A stretch of DNA of 64,000 nt from Clostridiales bacterium VE202-21 (GTDB lineage Bacteria; Bacillota; Clostridia; Lachnospirales; Lachnospiraceae), in contig BAIF02000008.1 in the NCBI GenBank assembly GCA_000509105.1, forward strand, positions 46,374 through 110,373. The letters are read 5' to 3'. How positions within the stretch are numbered: position 1 is the stretch's first letter; each line of letters opens with the position of its first letter. This document shows positions 25,477-34,446 of this stretch, piece after piece. Position numbers and translations under genes: made by a program. The notes beneath the pieces are model-generated. The model saw nothing but the letters and a program-made list of their open reading frames with translations. It made no database searches and was not told where the DNA came from.

Positions 25477-26751
25477 ATGAAAGTAAAACGAATCATATCG
25501 TTAATGCTAGCATTTAGTATGGTGGCAGGATTAACGGCTTGCGGTGGGGAAGCAGGAGGAAAAGCAAAAAAGGAAGAAGGAAAGGTAAGTATTACAGTTT
25601 TTAGTGAATGGGTAGGGGCACATCCGTATGCAAAGTATTTCGCAGAGAGGGTGGAAAGCTTCGAGGAAGCCCATCCGGAGATTGATGTAAATGTTGAAGA
25701 GATTGCAGGTTCTACTACGGCCAATATGGATGCCAAATTAAAAGTACAGGTTTCATCAGGAGAACTCCCGGATGTATTCTATACTAATGACCAGAGCATT
25801 ATCGATCTGGCCAAAAAGTCAAACTTACTTTATGACTTTAAGGAAAAACTGGATGCAGATGCCGAATTGAAGGATGAGCTGGATATGGAGGACATTGCAT
25901 CATGGAATGAGGGGTCGGATCAGGTATATGGCATCTGCTCCCATAAAGACTTTTTCGGGTTTTTCTATAATAAGGAAATTCTAAAGGCAGCTGGTTATGA
26001 AAAATTTCCAGAGAGCTGGGATGAGCTTTATAAATTATGTGAAAAATTAAAAGAAGATGGAATAGCTGCTATGTCTCTGGAAACAAAGACAGCATGGTAT
26101 TCAAGCCTTACACTTCTGGCAGCACTGGCCAGTGGAAGCGAAGAAGGGCAGGAGATGGCGAAGACGGTTGGGCTTACTGATTACAACACTCCGGAATTCA
26201 TAGAAGCGGCGTCACAGCTCCAAAAAATGTTTATGGAATATTCAACAACAGATGCTCCGGGCTCGGATATTAGCGTTGCTTTAAATAACTTTACAAGCGA
26301 TAAAACAGCGATTGTTTTGGATGGGGCTTGGAGGATTGCTGAACTAACGGAAGCTATGGGAGATAAGGTAGGAGAAGCATATCTTCCGGGCAAAGGGGCT
26401 GTATCTTACCCAGGGTATGCATGGTTCTCCGGCTCCAAGGATGAGAAGACGGCTGCGGCGTCCTATGAATTTATTAAGTGGTTTAACAACAAAGAGGATC
26501 AGACCATCCGTCTGGAACAGCTAGGTTTGATTCCGGCCTCTGTAAATATTGATTATGATTCTTTGGAACTGTCACCACTAATGATGGAGATTTTGGATAT
26601 GAAAAACGAAGTTAATTATACAGTAAGCTCCTGTTGGAGAGTATACCCTGCCGCAGTGACCGCTATTATTCCTCAGGAACTCGCTGCATTGGGAACAGGA
26701 CAGAGTACGCCTGAACAGTTTGCAGAGAATTTAACAAATGCATCAAACTAA
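25477..26751 (+). CDS. Family-1 sugar ABC transporter substrate-binding lipoprotein
   Basis: A 424-residue SBP_bac_1 lipoprotein with signal peptide and lipobox GLTAC (Cys at residue 22). The family pattern is clear in ITVFSEWVGAHPYAKYF near the start, SSGELPDVFYTND, and the C-terminal AASYEFIKWFNNKEDQ segment. The ribosome site AAAAAGGAGAAAAGG is strong. It is the first gene of an importer whose two permeases follow after a 221-base spacer rich in inverted repeats. The ligand is unknown; a beta-propeller glycosidase at the operon's end suggests a plant or host glycan fragment. Confidence 0.92.
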   Translation: MKVKRIISLMLAFSMVAGLTACGGEAGGKAKKEEGKVSITVFSEWVGAHPYAKYFAERVESFEEAHPEIDVNVEEIAGSTTANMDAKLKVQVSSGELPDVFYTNDQSIIDLAKKSNLLYDFKEKLDADAELKDELDMEDIASWNEGSDQVYGICSHKDFFGFFYNKEILKAAGYEKFPESWDELYKLCEKLKEDGIAAMSLETKTAWYSSLTLLAALASGSEEGQEMAKTVGLTDYNTPEFIEAASQLQKMFMEYSTTDAPGSDISVALNNFTSDKTAIVLDGAWRIAELTEAMGDKVGEAYLPGKGAVSYPGYAWFSGSKDEKTAAASYEFIKWFNNKEDQTIRLEQLGLIPASVNIDYDSLELSPLMMEILDMKNEVNYTVSSCWRVYPAAVTAIIPQELAALGTGQSTPEQFAENLTNASN

Positions 26752-26771
26752 ACGTATCCCTGCAGGAGGAG

Positions 26772-26962
26772 TGTAACAGTTCAGGCGGGCCTGAACTGTT
26801 ACAAATCCAGCCCATTGTAATTCGCCTGCGGCGATGGGGTACTGTGCGCCGGTGGCGCACGTTTAGTACGGATCGAAGCGGAGCGGAGATAGGCTGCCTG
26901 CAACCACCCTGTTTTCGTACGGTCTGCTCAGTAAATACGCAGACCTGTCTGAACTGTTACGG
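26772..26962. repeat. Palindrome-bounded intergenic element (REPIN/MITE-like)
   Basis: The left end is a 15-base perfect inverted repeat, TGTAACAGTTCAGGC (26772-26786) and GCCTGAACTGTTACA (26789-26803). The right end (about 26951-26962) repeats CTGAACTGTTAC. Between them is a further small hairpin, TGCGCC/GGCGCA (about 26844-26858). A related motif, GTAACAGTTCAGGCAGAGCTG, lies at 42093. There is no coding sign; it sits inside an operon, between binding protein and permease. Confidence 0.65.
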
Positions 26963-26972
26963 AGGAGCATCT

Positions 26973-27842
26973 ATGAAATCAAAAAAAACTAAAATCTGGC
27001 TTGCAGCCTTTTTGGCTCCTACGCTGATCCTCTTTTTGGGGTTTTACGCATATTCCATTCTTACGGTGGGAATTACCGGATTTACAGATTGGAAGCTGGG
27101 GGAGCCCATAAGGTTCGCAGGTGCCGATAATTTTATAAAAATGTTTCAAGATTCCACTTTCCATATATCCTTAAAAAATACAATGGTATGGATGGTGCTG
27201 CATTGGGTCATATTAGTTGGAACCAGCCTTTTGGTGGCATTGGCAACGTTAAAAAAGTCACGCTTATCAAAAGCCGTGAGAGTAATCTATCTAATACCGA
27301 AAATGATGCCGCTGGCAGTGATCGGTTTTTTATTCTACTTCATGTTTAATCCATCTATCGGGCTCGTAAATGATTTCATTCGTAAAATAGGATTTGAGGA
27401 TTTTAATGTAAACTGGTTTCAGGACGCAAGGACTGCATTTTTGGCGGTTACGGTGACGACTATTTTCTATGGGGGAGTTTTTATGCTGCTTATTTCTTCA
27501 GAGATAGCAGCAATACCCACAGAAGTATATGAGTCGGCAAAAGTAGACGGAGCTACGGAATCCCAAATCAACAGATTAATTGTGATGCCGTTGATCAAAA
27601 ACATAGTGGGAACATGCCTGATTCTTGCAACGGTAGACTGCCTGAAAACGTTTGAAGTCATATATTTGACTACGAACGGAGGCCCGGGTGATTTGACAAT
27701 GAATCTGCCGGTTATGATTTTCAGGACCGCAATGAATAATTCCAATTATGGATATGCCAATGCAATCGCATTTGTGACGATTCTGATTGGGGCAGCAGCA
27801 ATGCTGTTAATTACAAAAGTGTTCCGTATAGGAAAAGATTAA
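26973..27842 (+). CDS. Sugar ABC transporter permease, MalF/UgpA type
   Basis: A 289-residue permease beginning at ATG 26973 behind GGAGGAG; the frame is open upstream into the repeat element but that part has no membrane-protein character. Six hydrophobic segments and the EAA loop (YESAKVDGATESQINRLIVM) are visible. It couples with the next permease; as in the second operon, the ATPase must come from elsewhere. The unusual feature is the 221-base repeat element between it and its binding protein. Confidence 0.92.
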   Translation: MKSKKTKIWLAAFLAPTLILFLGFYAYSILTVGITGFTDWKLGEPIRFAGADNFIKMFQDSTFHISLKNTMVWMVLHWVILVGTSLLVALATLKKSRLSKAVRVIYLIPKMMPLAVIGFLFYFMFNPSIGLVNDFIRKIGFEDFNVNWFQDARTAFLAVTVTTIFYGGVFMLLISSEIAAIPTEVYESAKVDGATESQINRLIVMPLIKNIVGTCLILATVDCLKTFEVIYLTTNGGPGDLTMNLPVMIFRTAMNNSNYGYANAIAFVTILIGAAAMLLITKVFRIGKD

Positions 27843-27851
27843 GGAGTAGTT

Positions 27852-28682
27852 ATGAAGGCAGAACAAATCATTGGAAAATTAGGAAGAATTGTTTTCTTGG
27901 TATTTATAATCGCAATATCCACTGTACCGCTCTTATGGACGTTGGTTTCTTCTTTTAAAACAAATAAAGAGATTATGGATTCTGCATTTTCGTTACCGGC
28001 ATCTATCAATCTTGACAATTATATTATGGCATTTAAGTACTCACCATTGGGTACATACTTTTGGAATACATTTATAATCACCGTTTTCTGTATTTTTTTC
28101 GGACTAATCATATTCAGCATGTCGGCCTATGTGTTTGCAAGATTTGAGTTTAAAGGAAAAAACTTTCTTTTTGCACTTATCGGTATGTCAATGCTCGTAC
28201 CTACATCTGCATTGATATTTCCAGTTTACAAGCTGATGAATGCAATGAACCTTTATAACACGAAAAGCGGGCTTGTACTTGTTTATATGGCAATCGCAAT
28301 GCCGTCAGTATTGTTTGTCTTAAGAAGTTATTTCCTGACGATTCCCAAGGAAATGGAAGAAGCGGCTAGAATTGACGGTTCCGGGTTTATGAGAACCTAT
28401 ATTACCATTATGCTTCCGCTTGTTAAGCCGGCAATGGCAACGGCTGCGATACTGATATTTATGGCGAGCTGGAATGATTTCATTTACAACCTGATGCTTT
28501 CGTCAGGCAACAATGCAAGAAATGTATCGGTAGCATTGTCCCAGTTTTTGAGTATGTTTGGAAGCGACTATGGACAGCTGTTTGCGGCATCGTTTATCGT
28601 AGTGCTGCCAAGTATACTGCTCTATTGTCTGCTTCAGAAAAGAATAGAATCCGCACTTTTGGCAGGTGCAGTTAAGGGGTAA
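27852..28682 (+). CDS. Sugar ABC transporter permease, MalG/UgpE type
   Basis: A 276-residue permease with the EAA loop (EEAARIDGSGFMRTYITIML) and the family-typical C-terminal ending LLAGAVKG. It starts 9 bases after the previous gene with ribosome site AAGGAG. It forms the second half of the sugar channel. The following glycosidase gene starts 6 bases downstream, so the three are co-transcribed. Confidence 0.93.
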   Translation: MKAEQIIGKLGRIVFLVFIIAISTVPLLWTLVSSFKTNKEIMDSAFSLPASINLDNYIMAFKYSPLGTYFWNTFIITVFCIFFGLIIFSMSAYVFARFEFKGKNFLFALIGMSMLVPTSALIFPVYKLMNAMNLYNTKSGLVLVYMAIAMPSVLFVLRSYFLTIPKEMEEAARIDGSGFMRTYITIMLPLVKPAMATAAILIFMASWNDFIYNLMLSSGNNARNVSVALSQFLSMFGSDYGQLFAASFIVVLPSILLYCLLQKRIESALLAGAVKG

Positions 28683-28688
28683 CAGAAT

Positions 28689-29714
28689 ATGCAGATTGAT
28701 TTAGCAAAATATAAAACTAATGTAAAATACGGAAAAGAGGTTATGGGGCCGTCAGGTGTCCCCGGCGCTTATGATGAGATGGCAGTGGATTGTCCCTTCG
28801 TATTTTATCACAATAATCAATACTATATGATGCATGTAGGGTTTGACGGAAAAGGATACCAGACAGGCCTGGCAGTAAGCCAGGATCTGCTTCATTGGAA
28901 GAAAGAGGAGATTATATTCAAAAGAGGGGAACAGGAAGGCTGGGATAAAGGTGGAGTCGCAGGCATGTGGATCCTGAAAGAAAATGATCTCTTCACAAAA
29001 CCGTCCTTAAAAAAGGTGGATGGAAAGTACTGGATGATATACCATAGCTATCCGGATGAGGGGTACGAGGCTGGACCTGCCCAAATCGGACTTGCTTATA
29101 CTGAGGACGAAACGCTGCATCACTGGACGCGTCTGGACAAACCGGTCCTGAGCTGGAAAGACGGTGATGACTGGGAAATGGCAGGGCTATATAAAGGCTG
29201 CCTGATCGAAAACGACGGAAAATATTATATGTTTTATAATGCCAAAGACAGCAAGGTATGGAAATGGCATGAACAGATCGGAATGGCGGTATCCGATGAT
29301 ATGTTGGAATGGAAACGGGTATCCGGGCAGCCGGTTATCTGTAATACAAAACCTGGCTGGGATTCGTACTTTTGCGCTGACCCCTGTGTGGTTAAGGATG
29401 GTGAATTATGGCTGATGTATTATTACGGATATGATGGAGAACATGCACAGGAGGGGATCGCATTTTCAGAAGACTTGTACCACTGGGAGAAGGTGGATAC
29501 CCCAATTTTAAAACATGGGAATGCAGGAGAGATAGATGAACTGCATGCACATAAACCCTGCGTTATAGAAAAGGATGGAACCTTGTATCATTTTTATTGT
29601 GCTGTAAGGGAAAGCAGGCAAAATGACAAGGCTGTCAATATAGATCCTACCCAAGAGCAGGGAGAAGAAAAAACAGAGTATCGCTGCATATCTGTAGCAA
29701 CAAGCCGGGTATAG
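28689..29714 (+). CDS. Five-bladed beta-propeller glycosidase (GH43/GH32/GH130-like)
   Basis: A 341-residue cytoplasmic enzyme without signal peptide. Repeated blade-like signatures (YYMMHVGFDG, YWMIYHSYPD, YYMFYNAKDS, LWLMYYYGYDG, LYHFYCAVRE) and repeated S.D..HW motifs mark a five-bladed propeller of the GH43/32/62/68/117/130 superfamily. Acidic residues at blade starts (DCPFVFY, KPSLKK, DPCVVKDG) are candidate catalytic or substrate ligands. The exact family and linkage cannot be told from sequence alone. It should process the oligosaccharide imported by the upstream ABC system. Confidence 0.75.
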   Translation: MQIDLAKYKTNVKYGKEVMGPSGVPGAYDEMAVDCPFVFYHNNQYYMMHVGFDGKGYQTGLAVSQDLLHWKKEEIIFKRGEQEGWDKGGVAGMWILKENDLFTKPSLKKVDGKYWMIYHSYPDEGYEAGPAQIGLAYTEDETLHHWTRLDKPVLSWKDGDDWEMAGLYKGCLIENDGKYYMFYNAKDSKVWKWHEQIGMAVSDDMLEWKRVSGQPVICNTKPGWDSYFCADPCVVKDGELWLMYYYGYDGEHAQEGIAFSEDLYHWEKVDTPILKHGNAGEIDELHAHKPCVIEKDGTLYHFYCAVRESRQNDKAVNIDPTQEQGEEKTEYRCISVATSRV

Positions 29715-29830
29715 CGAGTACCAAGTGTTTAGGGTTATATATATCGCCCTTTACAACAAAAAGATATGCCAGACGAATATAGAAATAGGAGCAACCGCCC
29801 GCAAAGTAGTTAGCCTCTCTGATTAGTAAA

Positions 29831-29876
29831 AAGCCTGCTTAGTACTGCAAAGTACAGAAGTAGGCTTCTTAATTTC
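29831..29876 (+). terminator. Terminator hairpin after the third sugar operon
   Basis: AAGCCTGCTT (29831-29840) pairs with AAGTAGGCTT (29858-29867) with one wobble; the inner GTACT/AGTAC extends the stem. A CTTAATTTC tail follows. It separates the plus-strand operon from the convergent surface-protein fragment. Confidence 0.75.
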
Positions 29877-29934
29877 GCTTATTATTCCTATCTATTTGGG
29901 CAAGCAGTGCAATATGAATGATATCAAAATCAAA

Positions 29935-30834
29935 TTATCTGCGCCTTCGCTTCACAGAAACAACAGCAATCCCGCATGCTGCGAGCAATGCAATTATGTA
30001 GAATATCATGATACTGCTGTCGCCAGTTTTTGGGCTGACAGCTTTTGTAGCAGTTTTAGGCTTTTCAGTAGTCTGAGGTTTGGTTGTGTTATCCGTTTTC
30101 CCCTTATCATTGTTCTGGTTTGGTTTATTATTATCCGGTTTGTTATTTGGCTTATCATTTGGTTTATTACCCGCCTCGTCTTTCAGCGCCGGTATTGTTA
30201 AATTAATAGATACATAACTAAGCCCTTCACCTTTTGTTAATCTTAACGATCCTTCTTCAATCAGGCCATCCTTGTTTTCCTGGGCTTTGATCATTTTGAA
30301 GTCAGCATACCACTCGATGTTGATATCTTTACCTATTGCATTTTTTACGACATTATAAATATCATCTTTAGTTGTATTGTTCGATGGTACAAATGCATCT
30401 AAAGCGTCATATGCTGCCTGCTTTGCTTTTTCAATATATTCCTGGTCTGCGTTCGGATCATTCTGAGGCTCGTCAAGTTTAGGGATTATCAAATATACGG
30501 GTAGTATAGTGCATTCACTTCCTACGAATAACCGTATCTCGCCTGTGACAGCGCCTTCTTTTGTTGTAGTAGCTTGATGAATTTTCATTTCTGTGACCCA
30601 ATCTACATCGGCATCAGGACCAATCGCATTTTTTACTAATTGGAGAATCCCTGGAGCATAGGCATTATTCGAAGGCTCTATAGCCTTTAGAGCCTTTTCA
30701 GCATTAGCTATTGCAATCTCCAGGAGCTCTGCATCGGTCATAGGCCTTTTGGGGATGGTAAAGTGCCAGGTAAAATTCTGACTGTTGTCTTCCCCTGCTG
30801 TCATTTGAAAGCTTATATCAAATGAGCCTTCCTC
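29935..30834 (-). pseudogene. 5'-truncated cell-surface protein with SPKTG sorting signal
   Basis: An ATG at 30804 opens 289 codons, but the frame lacks a signal peptide and continues upstream to an in-frame TAG near 30832, reading EEGSFDISFQMTAGED, which looks like the end of a further repeat. Two related repeats of about 100 residues follow (each with PSNN, a VVKNAIG/LVKNAIG helix and an INLTIPAL/VYLIIPKL end), then a Pro/Lys/Asn-rich wall linker, and a C-terminal sorting signal SPKTG, a hydrophobic segment and KRRRR. This is the tail of a sortase-anchored protein whose N-terminal part is gone. It is probably non-functional. Confidence 0.7.
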
Positions 30835-31166
30835 CTATAATTCTTCCTAACAGGTCCCGGGAATCTGTTCTCCCCGATTTTCTCCCCTAAATCAATTATT
30901 CACAGGACTGCCGGACATAGTTTTACTATCCTAGAATACTATATAAATCTCATTCTGGTGTGATTTAGAAGGTTTGTTGTTATTTGTTGTTGTTTTCTGC
31001 AAGGAGTTGGCTGTTTCTTGGGAATTGATATCTGCGTTTGGTTCGCAGCAATATAAATCTATAAAAGCACCCCCAGCTGAAATTATGTTTATCATTAGTA
31101 TCATTTCAGCGGGAGGCGCTTTAGAGTGTGTTTGATGTGTCAGAGAACCGCATATTCCATAAAAGC
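30835..31166. other. Gene-free stretch with a long imperfect hairpin
   Basis: No gene is supported between the truncated surface protein and the TetR gene. The only structure is a 20-base inverted repeat with three mismatches, arms 31074-31093 (AAAGCACC... to GAAAT) and 31103-31122 (ATTTCAGC... to GCTTT). It could be a bidirectional terminator or an element remnant. Confidence 0.5.
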
Positions 31167-31799
31167 TCAAGATATACTTAATATTTCATCTAATAATTCC
31201 TGATATAAGTCCATATAATCCTTAACGATATATGGTTTCAAAAGTACGGAAAGATTTTTCGAAATTGGTACCGGCGTAAGCCCTTCGTTATAAAAAGGCA
31301 TGCATTCCATAAGCCAGCCAGCTGTCTGTGCTGTAAAGGATAGAGAAAGAATTCTTAATTCTTCAGCAGAAAATTCTTTATTAATAATGTCTGCATTTTG
31401 AAGCGTAATAAAACAGGAATTATAGTAATTATAAAGCTTTATCTGGAAGTCAAATCCCTTACTCTTAAAATAATCCGAGCTTTTTACAAGATCATTAAGA
31501 TTTTTAAAATAGAACGGAAAACGCTGTTCATTCTCTTCTACCTTTTTAAATGACAAGATCAAATCTTTTAACAAATCCACACCGGAGAGTTCTGCATTGA
31601 GATATATCTGGAAATCTTCATGGAGTTCCGAAACGATCTGTATCACAATATCTTCTTTTTTAGGGAAATAATAAGTTAAGTTTCCTATTGTTGTACCCGC
31701 ATGCTTAGCAATTTCCCGCATGCTTACCTGATCATATCCTTTTTGATTAAATAACTGTGCCGCTGCATCGCAGATGGCCTCTTTTCTATTGATACGCAT
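31167..31799 (-). CDS. TetR-family transcriptional regulator
   Basis: A 210-residue regulator with an N-terminal TetR helix-turn-helix (about residues 6-52; MREIAKHAGTTIGNLTYYFP) and a helical ligand domain with no clear similarity I can name. It is divergent from the alpha/beta-hydrolase gene, and the shared 200-base intergenic region has two perfect 15-base palindromes. This layout indicates repression of both genes, lifted by a small molecule that may be the substrate of the hydrolase (inference). Confidence 0.92.
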   Translation of the reverse strand: MRINRKEAICDAAAQLFNQKGYDQVSMREIAKHAGTTIGNLTYYFPKKEDIVIQIVSELHEDFQIYLNAELSGVDLLKDLILSFKKVEENEQRFPFYFKNLNDLVKSSDYFKSKGFDFQIKLYNYYNSCFITLQNADIINKEFSAEELRILSLSFTAQTAGWLMECMPFYNEGLTPVPISKNLSVLLKPYIVKDYMDLYQELLDEILSIS

Positions 31800-31907
31800 T
31801 CTATATCACCTTTTTTCATCATAATCCCTATTCTATCAAAAGACCCGGAGAAAGTAAATGCTTAGGAGTATATGCAAAACTGAACAAATACGTAAATTTC
31901 CATATAA

Positions 31908-31959
31908 TAGTACAATGTACTAAATAATGATTGACAAACAAATTAGTACAGTGTACTAT
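31908..31959 (+). promoter_or_regulatory. Two TetR operators overlapping the hydrolase promoter
   Basis: Two perfect palindromes with a single central base, TAGTACA-A-TGTACTA (31908-31922) and TAGTACA-G-TGTACTA (31944-31958), are centred 36 bases apart. The hydrolase promoter is TTGACA (31931-31936), a 17-base spacer and TACTAT (31954-31959), so the second operator covers its -10 box. The first lies where the divergent regulator's promoter would be. These are very likely the TetR binding sites. Confidence 0.85.
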
Positions 31960-32002
31960 AAAGAAAAGAACAAATAAACAACTACATACAGGAGGTAGAA
32001 AA

Positions 32003-33121
32003 ATGGAAATCAGAAAACGTCCGCCAGCCCAAAACATGGGGAGAATTTTAGCCGGGGGAATGGCAGCAGAGGATTTTATCGTGTTAATGAACCGCACAGA
32101 GCTTAACTGTGAAACATTTGAAAAGGTATCCCCCGAGGATGCAGAGGATTTTGTAGCAGTGTGTGAAGATCTAGGCAATAAAGCAATTGCCTATGCCGAA
32201 GAACACGAGAAACTTGGTCATAAACAAACAGCAAGCGACTACTATTTTAATGCATGCTCTCTTTTCAGAATTGCAGATTATGGTATTCGTGGAGTGAATG
32301 AAGAAAAATTTAGAATTTATGGTAAATTAGTGGAGTGCTTCCATAAGAGTAAAGAGCTAACCTGTTATGAAAAAGTTGAGTTTGTTGAGATGCCGTTCGA
32401 GGGAAACAGCATGCCGGGGTATCTTGTGCTGCCGGATCATATTGATAAAGAGACGCCGGTGATTATTTATGTCCCCGGAGCAACCGGTTTTAAGGAGGAA
32501 AATTATACCGCGCCAAAAAAACTATGGGAACGGGGAGCAGTATCCATCATCTTTGACGGCCCGGGGCAGGGAGAGGCCCTATTAAACAGAAATATGTATT
32601 TAACGGCAGATAATTATGACAGGGCTATAAAGGCTGTCGTTGACTTTATTAAGGCGGATGGCAGATTCGGTAATAAGATTGGACTTATGGGAGTGAGTTA
32701 TGGAGGATATTTAGCTGCCAGCGGCGCTATCTACTGCGGTGATGATATCAAGGCGCTGGTATCCCGCGGGGGATGCTCCAAAACAGACCAGCTCACTATG
32801 CATCCATTTGCGGGAATCGATAACTTCTACCTTTACGGTTTTCTTCCGAAGTTTCACGTTACAGACCCGGAAGAAGCTGCGGCTATAAGCCATCAGATGG
32901 ACATTGAGGATAAGTTATATAAAATCAAGTGTCCATTGCTTGTTCAGCATACGGAAAAAGACCCGATTATCGGAACAGAAGGGGCAAAAGCGCTCTATCA
33001 TAAATCTTCAAGCGAGGTGAAAGAGTATTGGGAACACGAAGGGAGTATGCATTGTGCAAATGATATAGAGCTGAAAGCATGTGCATACGCTGTTGACTGG
33101 ATTTTAGATCAGTTAAAATAA
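32003..33121 (+). CDS. Alpha/beta hydrolase of the FrsA / dihydropseudooxynicotine-hydrolase type
   Basis: A 373-residue cytoplasmic hydrolase, started at ATG 32003 after the strong site AGGAGG. The N-terminal 110 residues are a helical cap; residues 125-373 form the alpha/beta fold. The triad is visible: Ser232 in GVSYGGY, Asp320 in HTEKDPIIG and His350 in GSMHCAND. The family includes C-C bond hydrolases (2,6-dihydropseudooxynicotine hydrolase) and FrsA-like esterases. The control by an adjacent TetR repressor suggests a role in breaking down a xenobiotic or ester. No partner enzyme lies nearby. Confidence 0.85.
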   Translation: MEIRKRPPAQNMGRILAGGMAAEDFIVLMNRTELNCETFEKVSPEDAEDFVAVCEDLGNKAIAYAEEHEKLGHKQTASDYYFNACSLFRIADYGIRGVNEEKFRIYGKLVECFHKSKELTCYEKVEFVEMPFEGNSMPGYLVLPDHIDKETPVIIYVPGATGFKEENYTAPKKLWERGAVSIIFDGPGQGEALLNRNMYLTADNYDRAIKAVVDFIKADGRFGNKIGLMGVSYGGYLAASGAIYCGDDIKALVSRGGCSKTDQLTMHPFAGIDNFYLYGFLPKFHVTDPEEAAAISHQMDIEDKLYKIKCPLLVQHTEKDPIIGTEGAKALYHKSSSEVKEYWEHEGSMHCANDIELKACAYAVDWILDQLK

Positions 33122-33250
33122 TCAGAAGCTACAATAAATCTATGCCTTAGGTGATTCATATTGTATACATGACACTTTAAAGATGAATACACACGCAGGA
33201 ATACATACGCAGGCACATTATTATCAATGAATATTAAGACTGCACCACAG

Positions 33251-33292
33251 AAGGTTTATCGGTTGGCTTAGCTGACCGATAAACCTTTATTA
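33251..33292 (+). terminator. Terminator of the hydrolase gene
   Basis: A 13-base perfect stem, AAGGTTTATCGGT (33251-33263) with ACCGATAAACCTT (33275-33287), is followed by TTATTATAAT. It lies in the 303-base gap between hydrolase and SPFH genes; nothing else coding is seen there. Confidence 0.85.
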
Positions 33293-33342
33293 TAATAGGG
33301 AATTGCCCGGCAGACATTGTTCTTTTCTGCTCATATTGGTAA

Positions 33343-33371
33343 TTGACAAAATGATATCATTATGATATCAT
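33343..33371 (+). promoter_or_regulatory. SPFH-gene promoter with tandem palindromic decamers
   Basis: TTGACA (33343-33348), a 17-base spacer and TATCAT (33366-33371) form the promoter. The spacer and -10 hold two copies of the palindrome ATGATATCAT (33351-33360 and 33362-33371) in direct succession with an 11-base period, one helical turn. Tandem decamers at one-turn spacing are typical operators for ribbon-helix-helix repressors, and such a protein is encoded two genes downstream. Confidence 0.7.
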
Positions 33372-33424
33372 TCATATATAAACAAGAATTACTTATTACC
33401 AGGAAGTGAAAGAGAGGGATTATT

Positions 33425-34444
33425 ATGAATGAAAAGGTCCTTAGTACAAAAAAGAATGGCATGCTGGTTTTGATTATTACGATACTGCTCTATGCAGCAG
33501 CCATTGCAGGCTGTATCTTAGGCGGTGTGATCGTAAATGACGGCGGACTGCCGGTTCTGCTGATTATCAGCATAATCTGGCTTTGCATCGGATGGCTTCC
33601 ATTCTGTGGCCTGAAGGTATTGAAACCGCAGGAAGCGTTGGTATTGACGCTATTCGGTAAATATGTTGGTACATTAAAGGATGACGGTTTTTACTTTGTG
33701 AATCCATTCTGCACCAGCGTGAACCCGGCAGCCAAGACAAAACTGAACCAGAGCGGCGATGTGGACGGCGGGGCACAGAAGGCATTCGCAGTCACTGTTA
33801 AAAATGAAATTTCCGTTGGGGAAGCTTCCAGCAAAAAGATTTCTCTGAAGATCATGACGCTGAACAATAACCGTCAGAAGATCAATGACTGCCTTGGCAA
33901 TCCTGTTGAGATTGGGATCGCAGTTATGTGGCGGGTGACAGATACCGCAAAGGCAGTATTTAATGTAGACAATTACAAGGAATATCTGTCATTACAATGC
34001 GACAGCGCGCTCCGCAATATTGTACGGATTTATCCATACGATGTGGCGCCGAATGTAGATACTACCGGTGATGGCGTTGCGGATGAGGGAAGTCTGCGTG
34101 GTTCCAGTGAAGTAGTTGCTTCCAGAATCCGGGATGAGATCCAGCAGAAAGTAGCGGACGCAGGGCTGGAGGTTATCGAAGCACGTATTACTTATCTGGC
34201 GTACGCACAGGAGATCGCGGCTGTTATGCTCCAGAGGCAGCAGGCTTCCGCCATTATCGATGCAAGAAAGATGATCGTGGACGGTGCGGTCGGCATGGTG
34301 GAGATGGCCTTGGACCGTCTGAACGAAAAAGAGATTGTGGAACTGGATGAAGAAAGAAAAGCGGCCATGGTTTCCAATCTGCTGGTGGTGCTCTGCGGCA
34401 ATCATGATACGCAGCCCATCGTAAACACGGGAAGCCTCTACTAA
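33425..34444 (+). CDS. SPFH/Band 7 domain membrane protein
   Basis: A 339-residue protein with two N-terminal membrane segments (about 13-36 and 44-62), then an SPFH/Band 7 domain (about 65-300) with [20 protein letters not shown] at its entry and a helical end with [24 protein letters not shown] proteins oligomerise into membrane-bound cages or microdomain scaffolds. The linker [20 protein letters not shown] is an insertion typical of this subfamily. It ends 2 bases before a ribbon-helix-helix gene, so the two are co-translated. AGTGAAAGAGAGGG provides the ribosome site. Confidence 0.9.
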   Translation: MNEKVLSTKKNGMLVLIITILLYAAAIAGCILGGVIVNDGGLPVLLIISIIWLCIGWLPFCGLKVLKPQEALVLTLFGKYVGTLKDDGFYFVNPFCTSVNPAAKTKLNQSGDVDGGAQKAFAVTVKNEISVGEASSKKISLKIMTLNNNRQKINDCLGNPVEIGIAVMWRVTDTAKAVFNVDNYKEYLSLQCDSALRNIVRIYPYDVAPNVDTTGDGVADEGSLRGSSEVVASRIRDEIQQKVADAGLEVIEARITYLAYAQEIAAVMLQRQQASAIIDARKMIVDGAVGMVEMALDRLNEKEIVELDEERKAAMVSNLLVVLCGNHDTQPIVNTGSLY

Positions 34445-34446
34445 GT

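Noticed and set aside
29896..30201. Plus-strand open frame of 101 codons, hydrophobic at its end
   Set aside because: It is the complement of the Asn/Lys/Pro-rich wall linker and sorting signal of the minus-strand surface protein fragment.
30931..31170. 79-codon minus-strand frame between the surface fragment and TetR
   Set aside because: It spans the inverted repeat at 31074-31122, lacks a ribosome site and has no protein-like features.
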